A DNA stretch of 11,420 bases from an uncultured Pseudomonadota bacterium (GTDB taxonomy: Bacteria; Pseudomonadota; Gammaproteobacteria; Steroidobacterales; Steroidobacteraceae): the NCBI GenBank assembly GCA_903890265.1, contig CAITAM010000393.1, forward strand, positions 1 through 11,420, given 5' to 3'. Below the pieces are notes generated by a model. That model saw nothing but the letters and a program-made list of their open reading frames with translations. It did not search any database and was not told the DNA's origin. Of the stretch, positions 1-8,157 are shown one piece after another. How positions within the stretch are numbered: position 1 is the stretch's first letter; each line of letters begins with the position of its first letter. Both the position numbers and the translations under genes were made by a program.

Positions 1-1
1 C

Positions 2-841
2 GACGTGGTCGAGGCCGCCTGCTTTGCCACGGGCGCACTCTCGGTCACGCTGAGCGACGGCGCGGACACGCCGATACTCGAGCCCAAGCCCGGCACGACC
101 CCGCTGTGGCCCGCCGTGCGCCTCGCGGCACTCTACGCGGCCGATACCGACCAGGCACAGCTGACCGACGCCCTTGAGGGCGAACTCGGCGACCGCATGC
201 CACGACCGGAGTACCGCGCCATCGAGGACCGGGTCTGGGAGCGCGAGTGGCTGAAAGACTTTCACCCGCAGCGGCACGGCAGGCGGCTGTGGATCTGCCC
301 CGGCGGGCAACCGCCGCCGGCGGATGCTGTCGACCCCGTGATCGTCTGGCTGGACCCGGGGCTGGCGTTCGGCACCGGCACGCACGCGACGACCGCGCTG
401 TGCCTTGAGTGGCTGGACGAAGTGCCGCTGGCCGGGACGCGGTTGTTCGACGTCGGTTCGGGCTCGGGCATACTCGCGATTGCAGCGCTGCAACTCGGCT
501 GCGCCCAGGCTGTCGCCATGGACATCGACCCACAGGCACTGATCGCCAGTCGCGAGAATGCCGAACGCAACGGGGTGGCCGACCGCCTGATCGTGCAGCC
601 GGCAGAGGACCCGTGGGGCGAGGGCTATGACATCGTGGTCGCGAACATCCTGGCCGAACCGCTGATCGAGCTGGCACCCGACATCGCGCGCGTCACGCGA
701 CCGGGCGGTCGCCTCGTGCTGTCAGGCCTGCTCGCGGCACAGGCAGAGGTCGTGGCGGCGGCGTATGCGCCGTTCTTTGCCATCGAGCCGGTGCGCGAGC
801 GCGGCGACTGGGCGGCGCTCGCCGGCCAGCGCCGGCACTGA
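2..841 (+). CDS. prmA: Ribosomal protein L11 methyltransferase PrmA (5' end cut by window)
   Basis: PrmA uses S-adenosylmethionine to methylate ribosomal protein L11 in the cytoplasm. The frame is open from the first bases, so the true start lies outside the window. The visible 279 residues compare with about 293 for the E. coli protein, so roughly the first 15 are missing. An N-terminal L11-recognition domain (about residues 1-90, including a TPLWP segment) is followed by a Rossmann methyltransferase domain. That domain shows FGTGTHATT (about 123-131), the SAM-binding loop DVGSGSGILAIA (about 150-161), the acidic strand end MDIDP, and the family motif NILAEPL (about 215-221). The gene ends 9 bp before the next start, and its stop codon overlaps the Shine-Dalgarno sequence of that gene. 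In relatives accB-accC lies just upstream. Family assignment is firm; only the N-terminus is unknown. Confidence 0.97.
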   Translation, partial: DVVEAACFATGALSVTLSDGADTPILEPKPGTTPLWPAVRLAALYAADTDQAQLTDALEGELGDRMPRPEYRAIEDRVWEREWLKDFHPQRHGRRLWICPGGQPPPADAVDPVIVWLDPGLAFGTGTHATTALCLEWLDEVPLAGTRLFDVGSGSGILAIAALQLGCAQAVAMDIDPQALIASRENAERNGVADRLIVQPAEDPWGEGYDIVVANILAEPLIELAPDIARVTRPGGRLVLSGLLAAQAEVVAAAYAPFFAIEPVRERGDWAALAGQRRH

Positions 842-850
842 GGCAAGCGC

Positions 851-2371
851 GTGTACACGCAGTGTCCCGAGTGCGGGACGGTGTTCAAGGTCACACCGGA
901 CGTGCTGCGCGCGGCGCGCGGCGTGGTCCGTTGTGGCGTGTGCGATGCCACCTTCAATGCGGTGCAGAGCCTGTCCGACCGGCCGTCGCTGCCGGCGCGC
1001 GCGCAGCCGGCGCCGGGATCTGGCGAGCCCGAAGCACCCAGCCCCTCGGGCCTCAGCGAGTTGCACGCCAAGGTCGCGGCCCTCCAGGCCGGGCGGCCGG
1101 CGGCGGACGAGCCGACAGGCCGGCATCGCGCGCTCAACGAGGCGGACATCGACGACGCCTCCGCCGCCGATCTCGAGTTCGACGCCGAGTCCACCGACTG
1201 GAACACCGTGTTCGTCGCGCCGCGCCCACCCGAGCGCGGCGCCCTGCAGGAGTTCACGCACCCGCCCGCCGGCCGCACCGACAGCCCGCGCGAGGACGAT
1301 GCCGGCGATGACGACGACGATGCCACGGACGACCCCCGTCGCCGCCCGGCCGCGGCATCCGGGCGGCCGGACCCGGCAAACTACGCACAACTGTTCCGCC
1401 AGACCGCGGCGGCGGCCGCGGGCGTGCAGCAGAAGGCGGCGCAGGGCCGGGCCCTGGCGGCCGGCGCGCCGGCCGTCGCACCCGCAACCGAAGCGGCCGA
1501 CGACGCCGTCACGATCGCCCGCCGCCAAAGGCGCGACACGCCGACCGACGCCGAGCTGAGCGCGTGGCTCGCACGCGATCGCCGCCTCGCCCCCACCGGG
1601 CGTCACGACGGGGCGCCGGCGACGACAGCGCGCGCCGACGACACGCCGAGGTCCCTGCCGACCGGCAGCGCGGCCGGGCCCGAGCAGGCCGCGCACGACC
1701 ACGACGCGCACGAGTACGGCGCGTACGAGGACGACGGGCAGGATGATGAAGCGCACCGCGAGACCGCGCTCGAGCCCGCACCGCTCACCGAGCAGACGGA
1801 CGAGTTCGGGCCCGAGGCCGAGCGGCCGGCACCGCTTTCGATCACGCTGCCGGACCCACCGGAACCCGGTCACTACGGGCTCGCCGTCCTGCTGTTTACC
1901 CTGCTGCTGTGCCTGCAGGTCGCCCACTTCGAGCGTGAATCGCTCGCCGAGCTGCCGTTCGCCGGGCCGCTCGTCAGCCGCTTTTACGAGTCGATCGGCC
2001 TGCCGATCGAACCGCGCTGGTCGCTCACCGACTACGACGTCAAGCAGCTCGGTGCGGCAGGCGAGGTGCCGGGGACACTGCGAGTCCTCGCCCGGCTGCA
2101 GAACCGCGCGGCACGGCCGCAGCCCTACCCGCTGCTGCGGGTGACCATTCTCGACCGCTTCGAAACGAAGCTCGGCCGGCGCGAGTTCACGCCCGCCGAA
2201 TACCTGCCGAGTCGGCGTCGCCCGCCGGGGCTCCTCGGCCCCGAGCAGCGCGTGGACGCGGACCTGCTGCTCGCCGATCCGGGCAAGGACGCGGTCAGTT
2301 TCGAGCTCGATGTCTGCCTCGTGTTGCGCGGTCGCCTCGTCTGCGCCGAGGACCAGCGGCTGACGCCATGA
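851..2371 (+). CDS. Zinc-ribbon (MJ0042-type) DUF3426 inner-membrane protein
   Basis: Function is unknown; the family sits between prmA and dusB in many gammaproteobacteria. The 506-residue product starts with an MJ0042-type zinc ribbon, with Cys5, Cys8, Cys28 and Cys31 as two CxxC knuckles. A long disordered linker (about 45-335) follows, rich in Ala, Pro, Arg and Asp. It contains an acidic run near 149-161 and a His/Asp/Glu-rich stretch near 281-302. One transmembrane helix lies at about 342-359, and a DUF3426 domain (about 361-500) follows it. Topology is inferred to be zinc ribbon in the cytoplasm and DUF3426 in the periplasm. The GTG start is chosen because GAGG at 840-843 lies 7 bases upstream and the zinc ribbon follows at once. 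The linker seems long for the family. The TGA stop overlaps the dusB ATG, suggesting translational coupling. Confidence 0.9.
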   Translation: MYTQCPECGTVFKVTPDVLRAARGVVRCGVCDATFNAVQSLSDRPSLPARAQPAPGSGEPEAPSPSGLSELHAKVAALQAGRPAADEPTGRHRALNEADIDDASAADLEFDAESTDWNTVFVAPRPPERGALQEFTHPPAGRTDSPREDDAGDDDDDATDDPRRRPAAASGRPDPANYAQLFRQTAAAAAGVQQKAAQGRALAAGAPAVAPATEAADDAVTIARRQRRDTPTDAELSAWLARDRRLAPTGRHDGAPATTARADDTPRSLPTGSAAGPEQAAHDHDAHEYGAYEDDGQDDEAHRETALEPAPLTEQTDEFGPEAERPAPLSITLPDPPEPGHYGLAVLLFTLLLCLQVAHFERESLAELPFAGPLVSRFYESIGLPIEPRWSLTDYDVKQLGAAGEVPGTLRVLARLQNRAARPQPYPLLRVTILDRFETKLGRREFTPAEYLPSRRRPPGLLGPEQRVDADLLLADPGKDAVSFELDVCLVLRGRLVCAEDQRLTP

Positions 2372-3441
2372 ACATCGCGCACTTTCGCCTCGAGGCTGGG
2401 CTTGCGCTCGCGCCGATGGCCGGGGTGACCGACCGCCCGTTCCGCCAGCTGTGCCGCCGGCTCGGCGCGTCGATCGCCGCGTCCGAGATGGTCACCTCGG
2501 ACGTTCGCCTCTGGCACACCGACAAGTCCCGGCGGCGCATGGACCACAGCGGCGAACCTTCGCCGCGCGTGGTGCAGATCGCCGGTGGCGATGCGGCGAT
2601 GATGGCGGACGCCGCCCGCCGCAACGCCGACGCGGGCGCCGAGATCATCGACATCAACATGGGCTGTCCGGCCAAGAAAGTCTGCAACAAGGCGGCGGGC
2701 TCGGCGCTGCTGCAGCACGAAGCGCTGGTGGCCGAGATCCTCGCGGCGACCGTGGCCGCGGCTGGCGTTCCGGTCACGCTCAAGATTCGCACCGGCTGGG
2801 ATCCCGAGCACCGCAACGGCGTGACGATCGCGCGGATCGCCGAAGACTGCGGCATCGCAGCACTCGCCGTGCACGGCCGGACCCGCAGCGACATGTACCA
2901 GGGCGCAGCGGAGTACGACACCATCCGCGCCATCAAGGCCGCCGTGCGGATCCCGGTTTTCGCGAACGGCGACATCGACTCGGCGGACAAAGCTCAGGAG
3001 GTGCTCGAATACACGGGTGCCGACGGCGTCATGATCGGCCGGGCGGCGCTCGGCGCTCCGTGGGTATTTACCGGCATCCGCCACGCGCTGAGCGGGCGAG
3101 CGGCGGCGGCGGCCCCACCGACGGCGGCCGAAGTGCGTGATATCATCCTCGCCCACCTCGACGACCTGTACGCCTTCTACGGCGAGTACACCGGTCCCAG
3201 GGTGGCTCGCAAGCACCTGGGCTGGTACCGCGATTCGGTGCTGGCGCTGACCGGACGGTCCGCGCCGCTCCCTGAACCGTCGGCCGACAACCCGGAATGC
3301 ACGCAGCTCTATGCCCTCGCCCGTGAGACCGATGCGGTGGGCCTGCAGCGCGAGCGGGTGAGGGACTGGTTGTCAGCCGTTTGGCCGGATGGCACCGCGC
3401 TGACCGGGCAGCGGGACGGCACGGCGCGCCGCGCGGGCTGA
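2368..3441 (+). CDS. dusB: tRNA-dihydrouridine synthase B
   Basis: DusB is an FMN- and NADPH-dependent enzyme that reduces a uridine of the tRNA D-loop (U17 in E. coli) to dihydrouridine. The product shows the TIM-barrel opening LALAPMAGVTDRPFR (about 12-26). The active-site segment INMGCPAKKV has the general-acid Cys at residue 100, the same number as in E. coli DusB. FMN-phosphate contacts lie in LKIRTGWD (138-145), VHGRTR (168-173), NGDI (200-203) and GRAALGAPW (224-232). The C-terminal helical domain is present. At 357 residues it is about 35 longer than the E. coli enzyme, mostly in a poorly conserved C-terminal tail. The ATG overlaps the stop of the upstream DUF3426 gene by 4 bp and lacks a strong close Shine-Dalgarno, consistent with coupled translation. 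fis follows after 140 bp. Confidence 0.97.
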   Translation: MNIAHFRLEAGLALAPMAGVTDRPFRQLCRRLGASIAASEMVTSDVRLWHTDKSRRRMDHSGEPSPRVVQIAGGDAAMMADAARRNADAGAEIIDINMGCPAKKVCNKAAGSALLQHEALVAEILAATVAAAGVPVTLKIRTGWDPEHRNGVTIARIAEDCGIAALAVHGRTRSDMYQGAAEYDTIRAIKAAVRIPVFANGDIDSADKAQEVLEYTGADGVMIGRAALGAPWVFTGIRHALSGRAAAAAPPTAAEVRDIILAHLDDLYAFYGEYTGPRVARKHLGWYRDSVLALTGRSAPLPEPSADNPECTQLYALARETDAVGLQRERVRDWLSAVWPDGTALTGQRDGTARRAG

Positions 3442-3457
3442 TGCCGCGGCGATCGCG

Positions 3458-3488
3458 CGCCGGCACGGCCGGCGATGAGGGTCGACCC
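3458..3488. repeat. Hairpin and palindrome in the dusB-fis spacer
   Basis: A perfect 7-bp inverted repeat, CGCCGGC (3458-3464) and GCCGGCG (3468-3474), encloses a 3-base loop. A 10-bp perfect palindrome, GGGTCGACCC, follows at 3479-3488. No T-run follows, so this is not an intrinsic terminator. It could shape the fis leader or mark an mRNA processing or protein-binding site. No promoter was recognised in the rest of the 140-bp spacer. Confidence 0.4.
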
Positions 3489-3568
3489 TGACGGGTGACC
3501 GGGACGAAAGAGTACAGGACCTCGCACAGAATGCCGGGGGGCAGTGGGTGCGAAGGAGCCGAACCGAC

Positions 3569-3575
3569 GGGGGAG
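3569..3575 (+). promoter_or_regulatory. Shine-Dalgarno that sets the fis start
   Basis: GGGGGAG lies 6 bases before the ATG at 3582. The same frame is open upstream to a GTG at 3495. That longer form would add 29 residues not expected in Fis, and it has no comparable ribosome binding site. The strong site and the usual Fis length both favour 3582. Confidence 0.75.
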
Positions 3576-3581
3576 CCCTCG

Positions 3582-3881
3582 ATGGCCAACGCCAAGTCGC
3601 CGGCGCGCAAGCGCCGACCTATCGCCGTCCGCCCGCCGTCGCGGGCGGTGCTGAAGGACATGCCGCTGCGTGAGCAGACCGAAGCGGCACTCGGCGCTTA
3701 CTTCGACAAGCTGAACGGCCACAAGCCCGCAAGGCTATACGAGCTCGTGCTGCGCGAAGTCGAGGAGCCGCTGTTCCGTACCGTGCTGACCTATGCCGAG
3801 GGCAACCAGAGTCACGCGGCGGAGATACTCGGGATCAACCGCGGCACGCTGCGCAAGAAAATGAAGGACTACGGCCTGTAG
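3582..3881 (+). CDS. fis: DNA-binding protein Fis
   Basis: Fis is a small homodimeric nucleoid protein that bends DNA and tunes rRNA, growth-phase and recombination-linked promoters. The 99-residue product matches the usual length (98 in E. coli). After a variable N-terminus come the dimerisation helices (about 28-70, including LYELVLREVEEPL). The C-terminal helix-turn-helix is about 72-95, with the signature GNQSHAAEILGINRGTLRKK. The N-terminal 25 residues are rich in Arg, Lys and Pro and do not resemble the E. coli segment that contacts site-specific invertases, so that accessory role may be absent. The gene follows dusB as in other gammaproteobacteria and ends 16 bp before purH, so co-transcription of purH from fis or dusB transcripts is likely. 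Confidence 0.95.
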   Translation: MANAKSPARKRRPIAVRPPSRAVLKDMPLREQTEAALGAYFDKLNGHKPARLYELVLREVEEPLFRTVLTYAEGNQSHAAEILGINRGTLRKKMKDYGL

Positions 3882-3897
3882 CCGGGGTGGATGAGCC

Positions 3898-5481
3898 GTG
3901 AACACTACTGAAAGCCGTTCCCTGCAGCCGGTCCGCCGCGCGCTCCTGTCGGTGTCTGACAAGACCGGCATCGTCGACCTCGGCCGCGCGCTGGCCGCGC
4001 TCGGCGTCGAGATCCTCTCCACCGGCGGTACCGCGCGCGCGCTCGCCGCGGCCGGCGTGTCGGTCACCGAGGTGTCGAGCTATACGGGTTTCCCGGAAAT
4101 CATGGACGGCCGGGTAAAAACCCTGCACCCGCGCGTGCACGGCGCCCTGCTCGGCCGCCTGCCGCAGGACGCGTTGGTGATGGCCGAGCACGGCATCGAG
4201 CCGATCGATCTCCTGGTCGTCAACCTCTACCCCTTCGAGAGCACCGTCGCGCGGGCGGACTGCACGTACGAGGAGGCCGTGGAGGACATCGACATCGGCG
4301 GACCGGCGATGCTGAGGGCGGCCGCCAAGAACCATGCACGGGTCGCCGTCGTGGTCGATCCCGCCGACTACGCGCCGCTGCTCGCGGCGCTTCGTGCCGG
4401 CGGCACCGACGAGGCGCTCAGGCGTGCGCTCGCGCAGAAGACCTACGCGCACACCGGCCGCTACGACAGCGCGGTGGCCACGTGGCTGGCCGGCCAGCTG
4501 ACGCCGGCAGCGTCCGCGGACTTCCCCGCAGAACTTGCGCTGCGATTCGAGAAGATCGCCGACCTCCGCTACGGCGAGAACCCGCACCAGCGCGGCGCGT
4601 TCTACCGCGATCCGGCGAGCGGCGTCGCCGCCGTGGCCAATGCCCGCCAGCTGCAGGGCAAGGAGCTGTCGTACAACAACATCGCCGATGCCGACACGGC
4701 CCTCGAGTGCGCGCGCCAGTTCGCGGCCCCCGCCTGCGTCATCGTCAAGCACGCGAACCCCTGCGGTGCCGCCATCGGCCGCGACGCGCACGCCGCCTAC
4801 AGCGCAGCCTACCGGACCGATCCGACGTCCGCCTTCGGCGGTGTCATCGCCTTCAATCGTCCGCTCGACGCGGCAACGGCCACGGCCATCGTCGGCAACC
4901 AGTTCGTCGAAGTCATCATCGCCCCGGACGCCACGCCAGAGGCGCTCGACATCACGGCCGCGAAGCAGAACGTGCGCGTCCTCGTCACCGGCCCGCTGCC
5001 GGCGGGGCTTGCCGGCGGACGCGAGGTGCGCAGCGTCGGCGGCGGCCTCCTGGTGCAGGACCGCGACGTCGCGCCACTGGCACCGGGCAGCCTGCGGGTC
5101 GTGTCCGCGCGGGCGCCGAGCGCGGCCGAGCTGGCCGACATGGAGTTCGCGTGGGCTGTCGCCCATTTCGTGAAGTCGAACGCCCTGGTGTTTGCGAAGG
5201 ACGGCGCGACGCTCGCCGTCGGCGCGGGCCAGATGAGCCGCATCGACTCCTGCCGCATCGCGACGCTGAAAGCCCAGGAGGCGGGCCTGTCGCTCAGCGG
5301 CGCGGTACTCGCCTCCGATGCCTTCTTTCCGTTCCGCGACGGCCTCGACCTCGCGGCGCAAAGCGGCATTGGCGCCGTCATCCAGCCCGGCGGCAGTCTG
5401 CGCGATGCCGAGGTCATCGCGGCGGCCGATGAGCACGGCCTCGCCATGGTGTACACCGGCCTGCGCCACTTCAGGCACTGA
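3898..5481 (+). CDS. purH: Bifunctional AICAR formyltransferase / IMP cyclohydrolase
   Basis: PurH catalyses the last two steps of IMP synthesis in the cytoplasm: formylation of AICAR from 10-formyl-tetrahydrofolate, then ring closure. The N-terminal MGS-like cyclohydrolase domain (about 13-150) shows LSVSDKTGI, STGGT (41-45), FPEIMDGRVKTLHP and HGALLGR. The transformylase domain has RYGENPHQ (224-231), the catalytic Lys284-His285 pair in KHANPCG, and FGGVIAFN. It ends with the typical QPGGSLRD and YTGLRHFRH. The length of 527 residues is normal and no key residue is missing. The GTG start is chosen because the nearby ATG at 3891 is in another frame and reaches a stop after six codons, while GGGGTGG at 3884-3890 is 7 bases from the GTG. 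purD follows after 2 bp. Confidence 0.98.
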   Translation: MNTTESRSLQPVRRALLSVSDKTGIVDLGRALAALGVEILSTGGTARALAAAGVSVTEVSSYTGFPEIMDGRVKTLHPRVHGALLGRLPQDALVMAEHGIEPIDLLVVNLYPFESTVARADCTYEEAVEDIDIGGPAMLRAAAKNHARVAVVVDPADYAPLLAALRAGGTDEALRRALAQKTYAHTGRYDSAVATWLAGQLTPAASADFPAELALRFEKIADLRYGENPHQRGAFYRDPASGVAAVANARQLQGKELSYNNIADADTALECARQFAAPACVIVKHANPCGAAIGRDAHAAYSAAYRTDPTSAFGGVIAFNRPLDAATATAIVGNQFVEVIIAPDATPEALDITAAKQNVRVLVTGPLPAGLAGGREVRSVGGGLLVQDRDVAPLAPGSLRVVSARAPSAAELADMEFAWAVAHFVKSNALVFAKDGATLAVGAGQMSRIDSCRIATLKAQEAGLSLSGAVLASDAFFPFRDGLDLAAQSGIGAVIQPGGSLRDAEVIAAADEHGLAMVYTGLRHFRH

Positions 5482-5483
5482 CC

Positions 5484-6770
5484 GTGCGGGTACTCGTCGT
5501 CGGCGGCGGCGGTCGCGAACACGCGCTGGCCTGGAAGCTCCGCCAGTCGCCGCGCGTCACGGCGGTCGTCGTCGCACCCGGCAATGCCGGCACCGCGCTT
5601 GAACCCGGCATTGAGAATGTCGCGATCGCCGCCGACGACATCGACGGACTGCTCGCCTTCGCCACCAGCGCCGGCATCGACCTGACCGTCATCGGCCCGG
5701 AAGGTCCGCTCGTGAAGGGCATCGTCGACCGGTTCTCCGCAGCAGGCCTGCGCTGCTTCGGACCGGGCGCCGCGGCGGCGCGGCTCGAGGGCTCCAAGGC
5801 CTACGCCAAGGAATTCCTGACGACGAACGGGATTCCGACAGCCGCGTACGCGCTCTTCACGGCCACGAGCTTTGACGCCGACTGGGTGCGCCGGCAGCGC
5901 CTGCCGCTGGTCGTCAAGGCCGACGGGCTCGCGGCCGGCAAGGGCGTGGTGATTGCGGCCACCCATGCCGAGGCGATAGCCGCCGCCGAAGCCATGTTCG
6001 CCGGCACCTTCGGCGCTGCCGGACGGGAAGTGGTGATCGAGGAATTCCTGAGCGGTGAAGAGGCCAGCTTCATCGCGATCGTCGACGGGCTGGACATCCT
6101 GCCGCTCGCCACCTCGCAGGATCACAAGCGCCTCGCCGATGGCGATCGGGGCCCGAACACCGGTGGCATGGGTGCCTACTCACCCGCACCGGTCGTCACG
6201 CCGGCCATCCACGAACGGGTAATGGCCGAGGTGATGCGACCGACGGTGCACGCGTTGCAGGCGCGGGGCATCCACTATCGCGGCTTCCTGTACGCGGGGC
6301 TCATGATCGCGGCCGACGGCACGCCGAACGTACTGGAGTTCAACTGCCGGTTCGGTGACCCGGAAACGCAGCCGGTGCTGATGCGCCTCGAGTCGGATCT
6401 CGTGGAGCTGCTCGAGGCGGCGCTCTCGGGCCGCTTGCAGGGCACCCCGTGCCGCTGGGATCCGCGGCCGGCCGTCGGCGTGGTGCTCGCTGCCCACGGC
6501 TACCCGGAGACGGTGCGCACCGGCGATCCCATCCACGGGCTCGCCACCGCCGCCGCGCTGCCCGGCAAGGTGTTTCACGCCGGCACCCGGCAGAGCGACG
6601 GGCAGACGCTGACCAGTGGCGGGCGGGTGCTGTGCGCTACCGCGCTCGGCGACGGCATCGCCGCCGCACGGGACCGGGCCTACGCCCTCGTCGCCGCGGT
6701 GGACTTTGCCGGCTGCCAGTTCCGGCGCGATATCGCCTACCGGGCCCTCGCCCGCGCCGGGACCGGCTGA
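5484..6770 (+). CDS. purD: Phosphoribosylamine-glycine ligase (GAR synthetase)
   Basis: PurD joins glycine to 5-phosphoribosylamine using ATP, the second step of purine synthesis. It is an ATP-grasp enzyme of 428 residues, the normal size. Visible motifs are the N-terminal VLVVGGGGREHALAWKL, the ATP-grasp lysine strand VVKADGLAAGKGV (143-155), SQDHKR (211-216), the loop GPNTGGMGAYSP (223-234) and the metal-binding EFNCRFGDPETQ (285-296). A C-terminal GARS-C domain follows. It starts with GTG only 2 bp after the purH stop and has no strong Shine-Dalgarno, so coupled translation is likely. Its stop lies just 10 bp from the stop of the convergent sensor kinase gene. That gap holds the palindrome GCGGCCGC and no intrinsic terminator, so transcripts probably overlap or end by Rho. 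Confidence 0.98.
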   Translation: MRVLVVGGGGREHALAWKLRQSPRVTAVVVAPGNAGTALEPGIENVAIAADDIDGLLAFATSAGIDLTVIGPEGPLVKGIVDRFSAAGLRCFGPGAAAARLEGSKAYAKEFLTTNGIPTAAYALFTATSFDADWVRRQRLPLVVKADGLAAGKGVVIAATHAEAIAAAEAMFAGTFGAAGREVVIEEFLSGEEASFIAIVDGLDILPLATSQDHKRLADGDRGPNTGGMGAYSPAPVVTPAIHERVMAEVMRPTVHALQARGIHYRGFLYAGLMIAADGTPNVLEFNCRFGDPETQPVLMRLESDLVELLEAALSGRLQGTPCRWDPRPAVGVVLAAHGYPETVRTGDPIHGLATAAALPGKVFHAGTRQSDGQTLTSGGRVLCATALGDGIAAARDRAYALVAAVDFAGCQFRRDIAYRALARAGTG

Positions 6771-6780
6771 GCGCGGCCGC

Positions 6781-8157
6781 TCAGGCGGCGAGCGGCAGCT
6801 CGAGCACCACACGCAGTCCGCCGGCGGTGCGGTTCTCGGCCCGCGCGCTGCCGTGGTGCGCGCGCAGGACGCGATCCGTGATGGCGAGCCCCAGTCCGTC
6901 CCCACCCGACTCACGGGCGCGCGACTCGGCGACCCGGTGGAAGGGCGCGAAGATGCGCGCGAGCTCGGCCTCCGGCACCCCGGCCCCCTGGTCGTCCACC
7001 ACCACGCGGACAAGGCCTGCGGCCGCGTCGGTGCCGAGCTCGAGGGCAACGGTCGTCCCGTCCGCGGTGTAGCGCAGGGCGTTGCGTACCACGTTCTCGA
7101 CCGCGCTCGCGAGCAGCGTGGCATCGCCAAGGACCACCACCGGCTCAGGCGGCGGCGCCCAGTCCACGGCGATGCCGCGCGCCTGGCCCTCGAACGAGGC
7201 GTCGCGCGCGATGTTGTCGATGATCTCCCGCATGTCGACCCGCTCGGTCACGAGCCGCACCGTCTCCGGGCCGAGCCGCGACAGCATGAGAATCTGGCCG
7301 ATGAGCCCGTTCAGCCGCTCGGTCTCGAGTTCCATCCGCTCGAGCTGTGTCCCGACGTTGGCGCCTGGCTGACGCGCAAGGCCGAGTGCGACGCGCATGC
7401 GCGCAAGCGGCGAGCGCAGCTCGTGCGACACGTCCTGCAGCAGCCGCTCCTTGGTGTCGACGAGGGACTGCAGCCGATCCGCCATCGCATCGAAATCGCG
7501 CGCCAGTCCGCCGAGCTCGTCGCCGCGACGGCTGACCGTGCCGGCAACGCGCGCGCCGAGGTTGCCGCTTGCGAGCTCGCGGGTCGCCCGGGCAAGGTCA
7601 GCAACCGGCCCCGAAATCGAGCGCGTCAGCCAAAAGCTCGCGACCCCGGTGACGGACAGCGCGAGCAACAGGAGCGCGACACGGGCCCACGGCAGCTCGA
7701 ACGGCGCCACCATGCCCCGGTGCGGCAGAACGATCAGCCGGTATTCGCTGCCGTTGGCACTCACCAGCACCGGCAGCGGCCGTGGCGGTAACAGCCGCGC
7801 GGCCAGCGGTGGCGGTGGCAGGTCGCCGGGCTTCGCACTCTCCTGCTGGCCGTGCTCGACGATCCAGGCCGCGCGCGGCGGCAGCGGTCGCTTCAGAAGC
7901 TCGTGGCCGTCCGCGTCGAGCACGAAGATGTGATACCCGGGATGCCGGGCCATCGCCGACGTGAGCCACGCGGCCAGCCCTCTTTCACCGCCGTCGCCAA
8001 GCGCCCGGGTGGCCTCGGCCGCGAGATGCGCCGGCGCTCGACCCGCGTCGTCGCTGCGCTCGAGCAGCACGATCCAGGTCAGCCCCACGGCGCCGATCAC
8101 GAGCGCAATCATCACGGCCCAGAACGAGCCGAGGATCCGCAGGTACAGGCGGCTCAC
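6781..8157 (-). CDS. cpxA: Sensor histidine kinase, CpxA-like
   Basis: This is an inner-membrane two-component sensor kinase. The 458-residue protein has a transmembrane helix at about 8-31, a periplasmic sensor loop of about 125 residues (with a proline-rich stretch near 114-129) and a second helix at about 157-176. A HAMP linker follows, then the dimerisation box DVSHELRSP with phospho-acceptor His245. The ATPase domain shows the N box around Asn355-Asn359, the G1 box DDQGAGV (388-394), the F box RIFAPFHR and the G2 box GGDGLGLAI (418-426). The catalytic half resembles E. coli CpxA, including the ESGG-GLGLAI and GGLR segments near the C-terminus. It begins with GTG overlapping the regulator stop by 4 bp. 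The divergent CpxP-like gene supports a Cpx-type envelope-stress role. The signal sensed is inferred, and another OmpR-partner kinase subclass is possible. Confidence 0.85.
   Translation of the reverse strand: MSRLYLRILGSFWAVMIALVIGAVGLTWIVLLERSDDAGRAPAHLAAEATRALGDGGERGLAAWLTSAMARHPGYHIFVLDADGHELLKRPLPPRAAWIVEHGQQESAKPGDLPPPPLAARLLPPRPLPVLVSANGSEYRLIVLPHRGMVAPFELPWARVALLLLALSVTGVASFWLTRSISGPVADLARATRELASGNLGARVAGTVSRRGDELGGLARDFDAMADRLQSLVDTKERLLQDVSHELRSPLARMRVALGLARQPGANVGTQLERMELETERLNGLIGQILMLSRLGPETVRLVTERVDMREIIDNIARDASFEGQARGIAVDWAPPPEPVVVLGDATLLASAVENVVRNALRYTADGTTVALELGTDAAAGLVRVVVDDQGAGVPEAELARIFAPFHRVAESRARESGGDGLGLAITDRVLRAHHGSARAENRTAGGLRVVLELPLAA

Noticed and set aside
722..1927. 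401-codon minus-strand frame opposite the zinc-ribbon gene
   Set aside because: It is Arg/Gly/Val-rich with no domain, as expected for a GC-rich shadow. The plus-strand gene has the zinc ribbon, membrane helix and operon position.
2125..3216. 363-codon frame antisense to dusB
   Set aside because: It is the complement of conserved dusB motifs and shows no features of its own.
3835..5478. 547-codon open frame antisense to purH
   Set aside because: It mirrors the purH codon pattern in GC-rich DNA, has no recognisable domain, and covers a complete conserved gene on the other strand.
6616..7791. 391-codon open frame opposite the sensor kinase gene
   Set aside because: Its translation is low-complexity and Arg/His-rich, overlaps both purD and the well-supported kinase, and shows no domain.
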